Shown one piece after another: positions 28,207-36,534 of a DNA stretch of 64,000 nt. The translations under genes and the position numbers were made by a program. Below the pieces are notes generated by a model. That model was not told the origin of the DNA. It saw nothing but the letters and a program-made list of their open reading frames with translations, and did no database searches. This stretch comes from Methanolobus bombayensis (GTDB lineage Archaea; Halobacteriota; Methanosarcinia; Methanosarcinales; Methanosarcinaceae). Location: NCBI RefSeq assembly GCF_017873415.1, contig NZ_JAGGKD010000005.1, positions 124,001 to 188,000 on the forward strand, given 5' to 3'. The stretch's first letter is position 1; each line of letters starts with the position of its first letter.

Positions 28207-29949
28207 TTGTGGGAGGAAAGTGCTATCAAAAATAAAATAGCTTTCTTGACTGTTAGGTTTGTTTTGACAGTTTTCATTCTGAGCTTGTTATTCATACCTC
28301 TGGCAAATTGTGAGTCAAATGAGTCTCAGGTATACAGGATAGGTGTTCTTACAGTTTGTGGAAATGAGGAATGCCTGAAAGAAAGATGGACTCCTGTTGT
28401 GGCTTATCTGTCAGATTGCATTCCAAATTCCAGTTTTGAAATGGTTCCTCTGGAATATGATGAATTCTCCCAAACGTTAACTAATGATAATATTGATTTC
28501 TTTTATTCCAACCCTATTCTCTATGTGGAAATGGCACGTGTTAATGGAGCAGGCAGGATAGCAACATTCCAGCCATTGTGGAACAACTTTTCGTATGCTG
28601 GTATGGGTGGTGTTATTTTCGCAAGGGCTGATAGAAATGATATTAATTCCTTGCAAGATCTGAAAGGGAAGTCATTCATGGCTGTCAGCGACAGATCATT
28701 AGGTGGATACCTGGCAGCAAGGGGTGAATTCCATCTTGAAGACATTGAAGATGATGATTTCAGTTCAATAACATTTGCTGATTACCAGAGAGATGTGGTA
28801 CTTTCTGTAATTGAAGGTAATGTTGATTCGGGTACTGTAAGAACAGCTGTTCTGGAAAATATGATAAGAGAAGGGATCATAGGTCGTTCTGATGTCAAAA
28901 TCCTGAGCACAAAAGAATACGATGCTTATCCTTTTTTGATTAGTACTGAACTCTACCCTGATTGGGTTTTTGCAAAAACCGCATCAACAGGCGATGAGAT
29001 CTCTAAGAGTATAACAATTGCTCTGTTAAGTATGCCTGCGGATAGTGAGGCAGCAATTTCTCTTGGTGCAAGTGGATGGACAGTTCCGGCAGATTACAGT
29101 CCTGTGGACAGACTCATGCGTGAACTCAGATATGGCATGTATGTTGATTACGGAAAAATAACTCTAAGGGAAGCTTTCATTCAACACTGGTACATCCTAG
29201 GATTCGTACTTATGATCTTTGCTATTTTTGTAGTTCATTCCTGCTGGATGCTTGAAAAGAAAAAGAAATTACAGCTTGAAGCATCAAACCAGCTCAAGGA
29301 TCTGTTCATGGATATCATGAGACATGATCTGATAAATCCTGTAAATGTGATTAAAGGCTTTAGTGATGTGCTTTATGCGGATGAGGTAAATCTTGAAAAA
29401 AAGGAATCTTTAAAGACCATAAGCAAACAGTCAGAACATCTGACTTCAATGATAAGTTCTGCTGCAAAACTTGCCAGGCTTGAATCTGATGAAGATATGG
29501 AATTCAGGATTCAGGACATAGGTGCCATATTGGGTATGGTTGCCGATAGTTTCTCTCCGGAATTTTCAAAAAAGGGAATCAATCTTGAATATAATATAGT
29601 ACAGGAGTATCAATCAAAGGTCAATGATGTAATTGAAGATGTCTTTTCTAATATAATATCAAATTCATTGAAGTATAGTCCTGCCGGCAGTACAGTTTCC
29701 ATCTCTGTTCAGGATGAAGGAAAATTCTGGAAAATAATGGTTGCAGATGAGGGTGACGGTATAGCTGATAATGCAAAGCCATATATTTTTGACAGGTTCA
29801 AACGTGCTGATAAAAAAGGTATAAAAGGAACCGGACTTGGGCTTGCAATCGTAAAAAGGATAGTTGAGATCCATAAAGGCAGTGTAGGTGTTGAAGACAA
29901 TCCGAAAGGAAAAGGTTCAGTTTTCTGGGTAATGCTTGAAAAAGCATGA
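28207..29949 (+). CDS. Sensor histidine kinase with PhnD-like extracellular domain
   Basis: This protein of up to 580 residues has a signal peptide (about 11-35) and a phosphonate-binding-protein-like (PhnD/SsuA) sensor domain at about 42-300. One membrane helix follows at about 328-347, then HisKA with H373 in DIMRHDLINP, and HATPase_c (N box near 483-487, DEGDGI, GTGLGL). It reports binding of a small solute to a cytoplasmic partner. The TTG at 28207 is the only conventional start before the signal peptide and has almost no leader behind the TATA box at 28171. However, GGGAGG at 28211-28216 points to an in-frame ATC at 28225. Confidence 0.85.
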   Translation: MWEESAIKNKIAFLTVRFVLTVFILSLLFIPLANCESNESQVYRIGVLTVCGNEECLKERWTPVVAYLSDCIPNSSFEMVPLEYDEFSQTLTNDNIDFFYSNPILYVEMARVNGAGRIATFQPLWNNFSYAGMGGVIFARADRNDINSLQDLKGKSFMAVSDRSLGGYLAARGEFHLEDIEDDDFSSITFADYQRDVVLSVIEGNVDSGTVRTAVLENMIREGIIGRSDVKILSTKEYDAYPFLISTELYPDWVFAKTASTGDEISKSITIALLSMPADSEAAISLGASGWTVPADYSPVDRLMRELRYGMYVDYGKITLREAFIQHWYILGFVLMIFAIFVVHSCWMLEKKKKLQLEASNQLKDLFMDIMRHDLINPVNVIKGFSDVLYADEVNLEKKESLKTISKQSEHLTSMISSAAKLARLESDEDMEFRIQDIGAILGMVADSFSPEFSKKGINLEYNIVQEYQSKVNDVIEDVFSNIISNSLKYSPAGSTVSISVQDEGKFWKIMVADEGDGIADNAKPYIFDRFKRADKKGIKGTGLGLAIVKRIVEIHKGSVGVEDNPKGKGSVFWVMLEKA

Positions 29950-29984
29950 ACCAAAGTTTTTAGTTCAATAATAATTTCCTGGTT

Positions 29985-30965
29985 TCAGTCGATCTTACGC
30001 ATAACAATGGAACCGTCACGCATATGAACTTCAACGTACTTTTGTTTTTCTTCTTCCGGCTCGTATTTGTTATAGAGCATTGATTCAACCCTTCCGGCAT
30101 CCATAAGTTCCCTCATGAGCTTGCTGTCATCTCCTTTCATTCTGGATTTTGCAGCAGGAGGACTTGTCTTTGCCTTGTGTTTACTGTAGATGGCACCACC
30201 TTCCATTCCTGCACCTATGAAACCTTTAGCGTTCAGGAATATGAGTTTTCCATCTTTCATGTATGCTCCGGCAAATTCTCCGACTTCACCATGAACTACA
30301 ACAGTTCCACCGTTAAGGTGAGAGCCTGTATTCATGCCGGCATTTCCGTTTACAATGACTGTAGCTTTTCTGGCAAGCATTCCGGTTCCATTGTATGCAT
30401 CACCTTCAATGACAATTTTAGAATTACAAGGACATCGTGCAGCCACAGTTCCTCTGGGAACCCCGTCTTTAAGGATCAATGTTCTCTCTGATTCATTGAA
30501 CTCATTGGTTATGAGTTCATCATTACCTTTTCCGTTACATAGAATATCTGTAATGGAGCGGAATTTTCTGTAATCCTGGACATCACTGACAAGTTCTATG
30601 ATATTACCCAGGGGATATTCGATATTTCCTTTGATGTAGAGCGTACCGGCGACCATTCCCATGCCGGCTTCAGCTCCTACATTTCCATCTATGAATACCC
30701 TGCCTGCCTTTTCAATTTCCCCGCTTCCTTCAAGGTGTTTAATATCAGCACCAAGGCTATAAGCGAAGTTCTTCCCGACATTTCCGGTAATGCTAACATC
30801 TCCACCTGCTTTCAGTTCATTGACAATATCCTGATATGTGAAAGTAGTCCCATTTTGCCCGGGAACGGTGGAATCCGGTTTCAGGTTGTTGTTATGCCAG
30901 TAAAAATTGAATGTATAGTCGCAGATATAATCTGCAGTTCCTTCAATCTGCAGTTCTATTGTCAT
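29985..30965 (-). CDS. GXGXG-domain (GltB C-terminal-like) protein
   Basis: This protein of about 326 residues is a right-handed beta-helix of the glutamate synthase alpha-subunit C-terminal / FwdC type. Repeats such as GDVSITGNVGKNFAY, GRVFIDGNVGAEAGMGM, KIVIEGDAYNGTGM and TVIVNGNAGMNTGSHLNGGTVVV are visible, with a basic Lys-rich tail near 270-285. No catalytic FMN or glutaminase domain is attached. The preceding ferredoxin gene stops at 30970. ATG 30965 follows GGATGAGATC, while ATG 30977 would overlap. It probably acts as a scaffold with the ferredoxin and siroheme proteins of the same cluster (inference). Confidence 0.82.
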   Translation of the reverse strand: MTIELQIEGTADYICDYTFNFYWHNNNLKPDSTVPGQNGTTFTYQDIVNELKAGGDVSITGNVGKNFAYSLGADIKHLEGSGEIEKAGRVFIDGNVGAEAGMGMVAGTLYIKGNIEYPLGNIIELVSDVQDYRKFRSITDILCNGKGNDELITNEFNESERTLILKDGVPRGTVAARCPCNSKIVIEGDAYNGTGMLARKATVIVNGNAGMNTGSHLNGGTVVVHGEVGEFAGAYMKDGKLIFLNAKGFIGAGMEGGAIYSKHKAKTSPPAAKSRMKGDDSKLMRELMDAGRVESMLYNKYEPEEEKQKYVEVHMRDGSIVMRKID

Positions 30966-30969
30966 GATC

Positions 30970-31338
30970 TCATCCATGAATAAGTCGTGGGAGGCATTTT
31001 GTGCAGACCCAGAGACTTTCCATGTTATGTCTTACAGGCATGAGGTAGTTATCCTGTTCACCGCAACCACAACTGAAACACTTAATGGAAATATCAGTGC
31101 TCTTTGGTTGTGATTCAGCCTTTCTCAGATCAAAGGGCACAGCTTCCCTTTCTTCAATTGTGATGGCTCCTTCGGGGCAGACCCCTATACAGAAGCCCAT
31201 TCCGTCACAGAGTTCTTCAGCAACAACCTTTGCCTTTCCGTTAATGATCTGTATTGCACCCTCGGCACACGGTGAAACACATTTCCCGCATCCAGTGCAT
31301 TTATCTTCGTCAATTTTAACTATCAGTCTCTTTCCCAT
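30970..31338 (-). CDS. Two-cluster ferredoxin-like protein with extra Cys domain
   Basis: This 122-residue protein starts with a bacterial-type 2[4Fe-4S] ferredoxin domain: [15 protein letters not shown] and [17 protein letters not shown]-terminal extension of about 50 residues adds CFSCGCGE and CTKC, which may bind another metal. It is a likely electron carrier for the adjacent siroheme protein. GGAGAGAG precedes the ATG. It is followed directly by the GXGXG gene and preceded by the CGGC gene 15 bases upstream. Confidence 0.88.
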   Translation of the reverse strand: MGKRLIVKIDEDKCTGCGKCVSPCAEGAIQIINGKAKVVAEELCDGMGFCIGVCPEGAITIEEREAVPFDLRKAESQPKSTDISIKCFSCGCGEQDNYLMPVRHNMESLWVCTKCLPRLIHG

Positions 31339-31353
31339 GTTTCTCTCTCCTGT

Positions 31354-31737
31354 TCAGTGGTGTGTCCCTTCAACAAGTTCTATTCCGGCATTTTTTACTG
31401 TATTTCTGATCTCGTCTATATGCGGACATTTCGGATAATTTTCCATCTGCATGCATGAGCTCAGATGAACAACGTCAACACCTCGTTTTTTCAGTGATTT
31501 GAGCAAGCGATAAACTCTTCTGCCGGAGCATCCGCCACAGGTAAAAAATGCAACCATCTCTGAGTTCTCATTGTAATCGCTAAAATACATGCTCCTTTTG
31601 TTGAAAGCCATGAAACATCCCACACCGGGGCATGCTTCTGATACAATGTCACATCTTATTACTGCGATCTTTGTTGCAGGTTTAACATCTTCGATACTAC
31701 CAGCTCCGTTTTTTAAGAAATAATAAAATTTATTCAA
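31354..31737 (-). CDS. CGGC-domain protein
   Basis: This protein of up to 127 residues has the CGGC family layout: KIAVIRCD, then SEACPGVGCFMAF, then FFTCGGCSG and a C-terminal SSCMQMENYPKCPH block. The seven conserved cysteines suggest metal or cluster binding; the function is unknown. The TTG at 31737 lies inside the T-rich tail of the preceding terminator and a promoter-like stretch, so it is a poor start. GGAG at 31704-31707 points instead to an in-frame ATC at 31695, giving a protein of 113 residues that begins close to the domain. Confidence 0.8.
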   Translation of the reverse strand: MNKFYYFLKNGAGSIEDVKPATKIAVIRCDIVSEACPGVGCFMAFNKRSMYFSDYNENSEMVAFFTCGGCSGRRVYRLLKSLKKRGVDVVHLSSCMQMENYPKCPHIDEIRNTVKNAGIELVEGTHH

Positions 31738-31740
31738 TAA

Positions 31741-31768
31741 ATAAGAAAAAGAGGGGATGATTTCCCCT
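31741..31768 (-). terminator. Terminator between the siroheme and CGGC genes
   Basis: On the minus strand AGGGGA pairs with TCCCCT around a five-base loop (31752-31768) and is followed by CTTTTTCTTAT. It may partly separate expression of the siroheme protein gene from the three genes behind it. Confidence 0.5.
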
Positions 31769-31788
31769 GAAGAATGCTCAAATCAAAC

Positions 31789-32448
31789 TTATAATCCAAT
31801 TTCTTTCTTGAAGTTGTCAAGACCCATATCGTCGATAACTCTTCCGAGGCGGTGCTTTGAACCATTTGCCTTGGTGAAACTGACGATCTTATCAACGAGT
31901 GCAAGTACTTCGTCTTCACTGAGCTCATCTGCAATGACATCTGCAAGCCTTGGCTTGAGTGCTGCATTACCACCGACCATGACTGTGTATCCCTTTGGGG
32001 TACCCATGATTCCGATATCTTTGATCGCTGGTTCTGAACATGAGTTCATACATCCGGAAACAGCCATCTTGAATTTACATGGAAGTTCCATTCCATGATA
32101 TTTCTCATCGAGCTTAAGTCCAAGACCGACTGCATCCTGCTGCCCACGCTTACAGAATGTGGTTCCAGGACATATCTTGATACTTCTTACGCAAAGTCCA
32201 ATGGCGGCTCCTGGCTTAATTCCAAGGTCGTCCCATGCATTGTCGATATCCTCTTCTTTTAACCCAACAATACAAACCCTCTGAGATGAAGTTACTTTCA
32301 ATGTTGCAGCATTGTATTTCTCAGCAACATCTACAATTTTACGAAGCTGTTCTGCAGATACTACTCCACCTGGCAGATGTGGTGCAATTGCGTATGTTTC
32401 CTGGTCTCTCTGCAGGATTGCTCCTTTCTCAAGTAAATCTTTTGCCAT
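31789..32448 (-). CDS. Small nitrite/sulfite reductase-like siroheme Fe-S protein
   Basis: This 219-residue protein is a single-repeat member of the sulfite/nitrite reductase family (Dsr-like proteins of methanogens). The ferredoxin-like half (about 20-90) has GGVVSAEQL and TSSQRV, and the cluster/siroheme motif reads CPGTTFCKRG followed by GCMNSCSEP, i.e. C-x5-C and C-x3-C. Its reaction is unknown; assimilatory sulfite or nitrite reduction are both possible. ATG 32448 is chosen because GGAGTGACC lies just upstream; an in-frame ATG at 32508 has none. It heads a cluster with CGGC, ferredoxin and GXGXG genes, divergent from an HxlR regulator. Confidence 0.85.
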   Translation of the reverse strand: MAKDLLEKGAILQRDQETYAIAPHLPGGVVSAEQLRKIVDVAEKYNAATLKVTSSQRVCIVGLKEEDIDNAWDDLGIKPGAAIGLCVRSIKICPGTTFCKRGQQDAVGLGLKLDEKYHGMELPCKFKMAVSGCMNSCSEPAIKDIGIMGTPKGYTVMVGGNAALKPRLADVIADELSEDEVLALVDKIVSFTKANGSKHRLGRVIDDMGLDNFKKEIGL

Positions 32449-32539
32449 TTTGGTCACTCCTTCTTCCAAAATTCTCTTCTGGATATCAGGTATATTACAG
32501 ATACTCACTTATATATTGGGTGGTTTCCTATATGATACT

Positions 32540-32896
32540 ATGAAAGATTGCACAATTTACAAAACGGTCGATATTGTCGGCAAAAAATGGTCTTTATGCA
32601 TCTTGCATGAACTTTACAAGGGTGAAAATAAGCGTAAAAGGTTCAATGAGCTCAAAAATAAGCTTCAAGATGTAACACCAAAGACGCTTTCAACAAGGCT
32701 GAAAGAACTGGAAGAACATGGTCTTGTTGATAAGAATGTTGACGACACGGTATTTCCCATAAAGTCAGAATATTGTCTTACAGAAAGCGGTGAAGAGTTT
32801 CTGCATGTTTTGCAGAATATCAAACAATGGGGTCTTAAGTGGCAGTTCGAGAATCCAGAGTGCGGTGGAACCAATTGTAAGACATGCGAACTGTGA
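32540..32896 (+). CDS. HxlR-family transcriptional regulator with Cys-rich tail
   Basis: This 118-residue winged-helix protein has the HxlR core: VDIVGKKWSLCILHEL, RFNELKNKLQDVTPKTLSTRLKELEEHGLVDK and the YCLTESGEEFLHVL wing. The C-terminus ends with three cysteines in CGGTNCKTCEL, and further cysteines are C4 and one in the first helix, which suggests redox or metal sensing. It diverges from the siroheme gene across 91 bases that contain TATA elements for both directions and a GTAT...ATAC inverted repeat near 32494-32508. It is the probable regulator of that cluster. Confidence 0.88.
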   Translation: MKDCTIYKTVDIVGKKWSLCILHELYKGENKRKRFNELKNKLQDVTPKTLSTRLKELEEHGLVDKNVDDTVFPIKSEYCLTESGEEFLHVLQNIKQWGLKWQFENPECGGTNCKTCEL

Positions 32897-32999
32897 TTGT
32901 ATCAAGTTCAATACATTGGCAATAAACTGATTTATAATGCCTATAATATCATAGATCTATAGATACAGATTTTGATCAATTATTTATCAGGAGGGAATT

Positions 33000-33182
33000 A
33001 TGTCTAAAAGGTTAACACGTTCAAGAACCGATAGAATGATAGCAGGGGTCTGTGGAGGTCTAGGTAACTATCTGGGTATTGATCCGGTGATTATAAGGCT
33101 TCTGTGGGCAATAGCTATATTTGCTTATGGCACAGGATTGTTGCTTTATATCCTTGCATGGATCATCATTCCGGAGGAGTAA
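33000..33182 (+). CDS. PspC-domain small membrane protein
   Basis: This 60-residue protein is a single PspC domain: RLTRSRTDRMIAGVCGGLGNYLG followed by one long hydrophobic helix, ending in IIPEE. PspC proteins act in envelope-stress signalling in bacteria; the archaeal role is unknown. GGAGGG lies five bases before the ATG. It is monocistronic. Confidence 0.92.
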   Translation: MSKRLTRSRTDRMIAGVCGGLGNYLGIDPVIIRLLWAIAIFAYGTGLLLYILAWIIIPEE

Positions 33183-33314
33183 TTTAACCTTCCCGGTGAA
33201 CTGTTCCGTTAAGTTTTATTTTTGCCACCTGCAGTTCACATTATCAACGGCTCCACAAAAAATAAATATTCTGCAGTAAGTGTACTACTATATTGAAATA
33301 AATGGGGGTTAACA

Positions 33315-33962
33315 ATGATATCAGATCCTTTAGTTGCTACCATGAATTTTAAACATGTCAAATCAATTTTATTGGTACTGATGGTATTGTTATTGTCTCT
33401 TTCACTGTCCGGATGCCTGGGAGCAGATGAGGTTCAGGAGAAAAAAACTGATATTCTAAGTGGAAGTGCTGAAGATATTGAAAATGGTTCTAATGTTAAC
33501 CCGGAAGACGATAATATGCTTTCTGAAACTCTAATAGTAACCAGCTCGGCCTTTGAAAATAATGGCGCAATTCCGGTAAAATACACATGTGATGGTGAGA
33601 ATATCAATCCTGCTCTTGAAGTTAAAGGTATTCCTTCAGAAGCAGTCTCTCTTTTATTGATAATGGATGATCCCGATGCACCTATGGTGACGTTCACTCA
33701 CTGGGTTGTCTGGAATATTGCAACAGATCCGCAGATCGATGAAAATAGTATTCCGGGTGTTGAAGGCAAGAACAGTGCAGATCAGGTTTCATACATAGGT
33801 CCATGTCCTCCTTCCGGAACTCATAGATACTTCTTCAAGGTCTATGCACTTGATGCTGAACTTGATCTGGAAAGTGGTTCTGAAAGAGATATTGTGGAAG
33901 ATTCAATGGATGGTCATGTTGTGGCATATGGGGAACTTATGGGCACATACAGCCGCGCATAA
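33315..33962 (+). CDS. YbhB/YbcL (PEBP-like) lipoprotein
   Basis: This protein of up to 215 residues has a lipoprotein-type signal (LLSLSLSGC, about residues 28-36), an acidic linker, and a phosphatidylethanolamine-binding-like domain from about 73 onward. Family motifs include IPVKYTCDGENINPAL, LIMDDPDAPMVTFTHWVVWNI and GPCPPSGTHRYFFKVYALD. A second ATG at 33342 lies closer to the signal peptide, but GGGGGTT precedes the first. It is probably anchored outside the membrane. The function of the family in archaea is unknown. Confidence 0.88.
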   Translation: MISDPLVATMNFKHVKSILLVLMVLLLSLSLSGCLGADEVQEKKTDILSGSAEDIENGSNVNPEDDNMLSETLIVTSSAFENNGAIPVKYTCDGENINPALEVKGIPSEAVSLLLIMDDPDAPMVTFTHWVVWNIATDPQIDENSIPGVEGKNSADQVSYIGPCPPSGTHRYFFKVYALDAELDLESGSERDIVEDSMDGHVVAYGELMGTYSRA

Positions 33963-33998
33963 GATGGAATTCATAATACAGGGTTCAGTTGAACTAAT

Positions 33999-35324
33999 AT
34001 GAATGCGAAAATGAGAAATGATGCATATTCTATTTTGTCAGAGGCAGTTGAAGCAGTTGACCCGGCTGCCTGTATCTACCGATCGGTGTCCAAAAAAGAT
34101 AATGAATTGTTGATTGGCATAGAAAGCTATGATCTTTCTAAATATACCAATGTCTATGCAATAGCCTTCGGCAAAGCTGCAATATCTATGTCCAGGGCGA
34201 TAGAAGATGTTCTGGGGGATTCTCTTTCAGGCGGACTTGCGGTTACAAAATATGGTTTTGGCAACTCACTTTCTAAAATAGAAGTATTTGAGTCAAGTCA
34301 TCCTGTGCCTGATGATAATAGTGTTAAAGCCGGACACATGGTCCATGATCTCCTTGAAAACACAGATGAAAATGATCTTGTAATTTTCCTTATCTCAGGT
34401 GGTGGTTCGGCTCTGATCACATATCCTCGCAAAGGTATCACCATTACGGATATTGCAAAAATTACCGATTCCCTGATGCGTGGCGGTGCAACAATTGATG
34501 AGCTCAATACTGCAAGAAAACATCTGTGTTCCATAAAGGGTGGAGGACTTGCAAAAATGGCTTTTCCTTCGGAATCTGTGAGTCTTATACTTTCAGATGT
34601 GGTTGGTGACCCACTGGATGTTATCGCTTCAGGCCCCACTGTTCCTGATACTTCTTCTTTCGGGGATTTCAGTGAGATTATTGGCAGGTACAACATCAGC
34701 CTTTCCCTGGGTGTTGAAGGTCTGCTTGAAGATGGCCTGGAGGGTGTGATCGAGGAAACTCCTAAAGCAGGAGATTTTATTTTTGAAAAAACAAGTCATT
34801 ATCTGGTAGGAAATAATTCCCTTGCTCTTCAGGAAGCAGAGATAAAGGCTTCTGAACTGGGTTACAATACAATGGTTCTGACTTCTTCTATTGTTGGTGA
34901 GGCAAAAGAAGTCGCCAAGGTGCTTGCTTCCATTGCCAGGGAAGAACGACGTAGAGGTGCTCCGCTTCCACTCCCGGCCTGCATACTTGCTGGTGGGGAA
35001 ACAACGGTCACAATGAAAGGAAAAGGATCAGGGGGCAGATGTCAGGAAATGGCATTATCTTTTGGCATCGAAGTTTCAGGTTTGAATAATGTTCTTTTGC
35101 TTGCAGCAGGAACTGATGGCAATGATGGTACTACTGATTGTGCAGGTGCTTTTGCAGATGGTGAAACGGTAGAAAAGGGAAAGGGTATTCAGCTTGATGC
35201 TCATATGTATCTTTCAGATAACAATTCCTATGCATTCTTTAAAGAAACCGGGGATCTGGTAAAAACAGGTCCTACTGGTACCAATGTTATGGATATTTAT
35301 CTTATTCTTGTTGATATGTTCTGA
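33999..35324 (+). CDS. Glycerate 2-kinase, MOFRL family
   Basis: This 441-residue enzyme is of the glycerate kinase type 2 (GckA/MOFRL) family, which phosphorylates D-glycerate to 2-phosphoglycerate. Motifs seen are AFGKAAISMSRAIE, ESSHPVPDDNSVKAG, FLISGGGSALITYP, NTARKHLCSIKGGGLA, and SDVVGDPLDVIASGPTVPD. The C-terminal MOFRL domain carries GGETTVTMKGKGSGGRCQEMALS. It can link glycerate to the lower glycolytic pathway in which the pyruvate kinase of this window acts. Start ATG 33999 has no strong ribosome binding site. Confidence 0.93.
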   Translation: MNAKMRNDAYSILSEAVEAVDPAACIYRSVSKKDNELLIGIESYDLSKYTNVYAIAFGKAAISMSRAIEDVLGDSLSGGLAVTKYGFGNSLSKIEVFESSHPVPDDNSVKAGHMVHDLLENTDENDLVIFLISGGGSALITYPRKGITITDIAKITDSLMRGGATIDELNTARKHLCSIKGGGLAKMAFPSESVSLILSDVVGDPLDVIASGPTVPDTSSFGDFSEIIGRYNISLSLGVEGLLEDGLEGVIEETPKAGDFIFEKTSHYLVGNNSLALQEAEIKASELGYNTMVLTSSIVGEAKEVAKVLASIAREERRRGAPLPLPACILAGGETTVTMKGKGSGGRCQEMALSFGIEVSGLNNVLLLAAGTDGNDGTTDCAGAFADGETVEKGKGIQLDAHMYLSDNNSYAFFKETGDLVKTGPTGTNVMDIYLILVDMF

Positions 35325-35347
35325 ATGTAAAAATAAAGGAAATATAG

Positions 35348-36190
35348 TCAGAGTTCGATATCGACTTCATATACCTTTTCCGGATTTTCCTTGTGAACTT
35401 TCCAGAAAGGCTCTTCACCGAACTCTTCTACTAATTTTAAAGTTCTTCTGGGGATTGTTTTAGGACCTAACACTGCTCCGGGCCTGTCCGGGTCATCGAT
35501 GTAATCGGTTTCCATCATAAACCTGGTCCCCTGCTTAAGTGCTTCCTCAATGGCACCTTTGCCCGCCAGCACACCGGGGAAAATCCCAAGTCTTTCACAT
35601 ACATTGACAAGTGGTGGTGCGTAGTGTTTTACGACCTTGTGCATTTTGATGCCTGTTTTTCTGGCACGCTCTGCAATATCTGTGAGTTCCGGCTCTCCAA
35701 CATCTTCTGTGTGTAGTTGTACGGCACAGTCAAGGTCTGCGGCAAGTGTGAAAGCATATTCCATGACCTCATTAGAAGCATCCCATATTTCAGGGTTGAC
35801 AGGATAGTGAGGTCTTCCGCTTTTGAGTCCCACAGCAAGTCCCCTCTTAACATAGTCTGCTGCAATGTCGAGTCCGCCTTTCATGGTCTCAACGGCTTTT
35901 GGAAGCTCCATGTATTCGGTGAGCTTTGTAATTTCTGCAGGATGAACTCCCAGTACCGGGAAAGAGGTGACACCGGTTTCATTGATCTGTCTGGAGATTT
36001 CAACGGTCTCATCAAAGACTGCGATGTGGTCTTCGGGTTTTGTGACTTTGATACCAAGCGTCCAGCTTGGTTTCATTACAAGGAATATGTGTGTTCCGCC
36101 TACGTTCTGGAACTCTTTGACAGCTTTCAGTCCCTTTGCTCTTGGGTCAATGTGCATGTGTTCGTCTGTGATGGGAAAACTTTGTGTCAT
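35348..36190 (-). CDS. TatD-related metal-dependent hydrolase
   Basis: This 280-residue TIM-barrel hydrolase has metal-binding motifs DEHMHID near the start, VLGVHPAEI near 100, QLHTED near 160 and a late METDYIDDP. It resembles the methanogen TatD-like family (COG1099) rather than the DNase TatD itself; the substrate is unknown. No ribosome binding site precedes the ATG. It diverges from the small membrane-protein pair across 74 bases. Confidence 0.85.
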   Translation of the reverse strand: MTQSFPITDEHMHIDPRAKGLKAVKEFQNVGGTHIFLVMKPSWTLGIKVTKPEDHIAVFDETVEISRQINETGVTSFPVLGVHPAEITKLTEYMELPKAVETMKGGLDIAADYVKRGLAVGLKSGRPHYPVNPEIWDASNEVMEYAFTLAADLDCAVQLHTEDVGEPELTDIAERARKTGIKMHKVVKHYAPPLVNVCERLGIFPGVLAGKGAIEEALKQGTRFMMETDYIDDPDRPGAVLGPKTIPRRTLKLVEEFGEEPFWKVHKENPEKVYEVDIEL

Positions 36191-36221
36191 AATATTCTAT
36201 ATGAGTTTTTTATCTAAAAAT

Positions 36222-36264
36222 GTAGGCGGTAAAATATAAATGCAAATTCCGGTAATATGTGCGT
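36222..36264 (+). repeat. Duplicated promoter segment, copy 1
   Basis: The 40 or so bases before ATG 36265 closely match those before ATG 36535 (copy 2 at about 36491-36534). Both read AATGTA(g/a)GCGGT, a TATAAATGCAAA element, and GGTAATAT before the ATG. In each copy the TATAAATG box lies about 30 bases before the start codon, which implies leaderless transcripts. Confidence 0.65.
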
Positions 36265-36495
36265 ATGAATCTTAAACTTTTTTTTAAGAACAGGGAAGTC
36301 TGGACAAGCATGTTTTCCCTACTGAGTCAATTGGTAATCATGGTGCTTGCATCTCTGGTTATTATTTCAGGGACCGTTACAGGTTTGAGAGCTATCCTGA
36401 TCTTCATTATAATATTAGGGTTTGCTTACATTTTTGCAGTAACACTGCTCAGGTTGAAGAATCTTGCAAAGGCAACAGATTCTTCAAAAATGTAA
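36265..36495 (+). CDS. Small two-helix membrane protein, tandem copy 1
   Basis: This 76-residue protein has two membrane helices (about 14-36 and 43-64) and a short charged N-terminus (MNLKLFFKNREVW). Its C-terminus FAVTLLRLKNLAKATDSSK is shared with the next gene. I do not recognise the family. An in-frame GTG at 36259 exists, but the parallel with copy 2 favours ATG 36265. It arose with its neighbour by tandem duplication including the promoter. Confidence 0.7.
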   Translation: MNLKLFFKNREVWTSMFSLLSQLVIMVLASLVIISGTVTGLRAILIFIIILGFAYIFAVTLLRLKNLAKATDSSKM

Positions 36496-36534
36496 GCGGT
36501 CAATTATAAATGCAAAACAGGGTAATATATTCTT

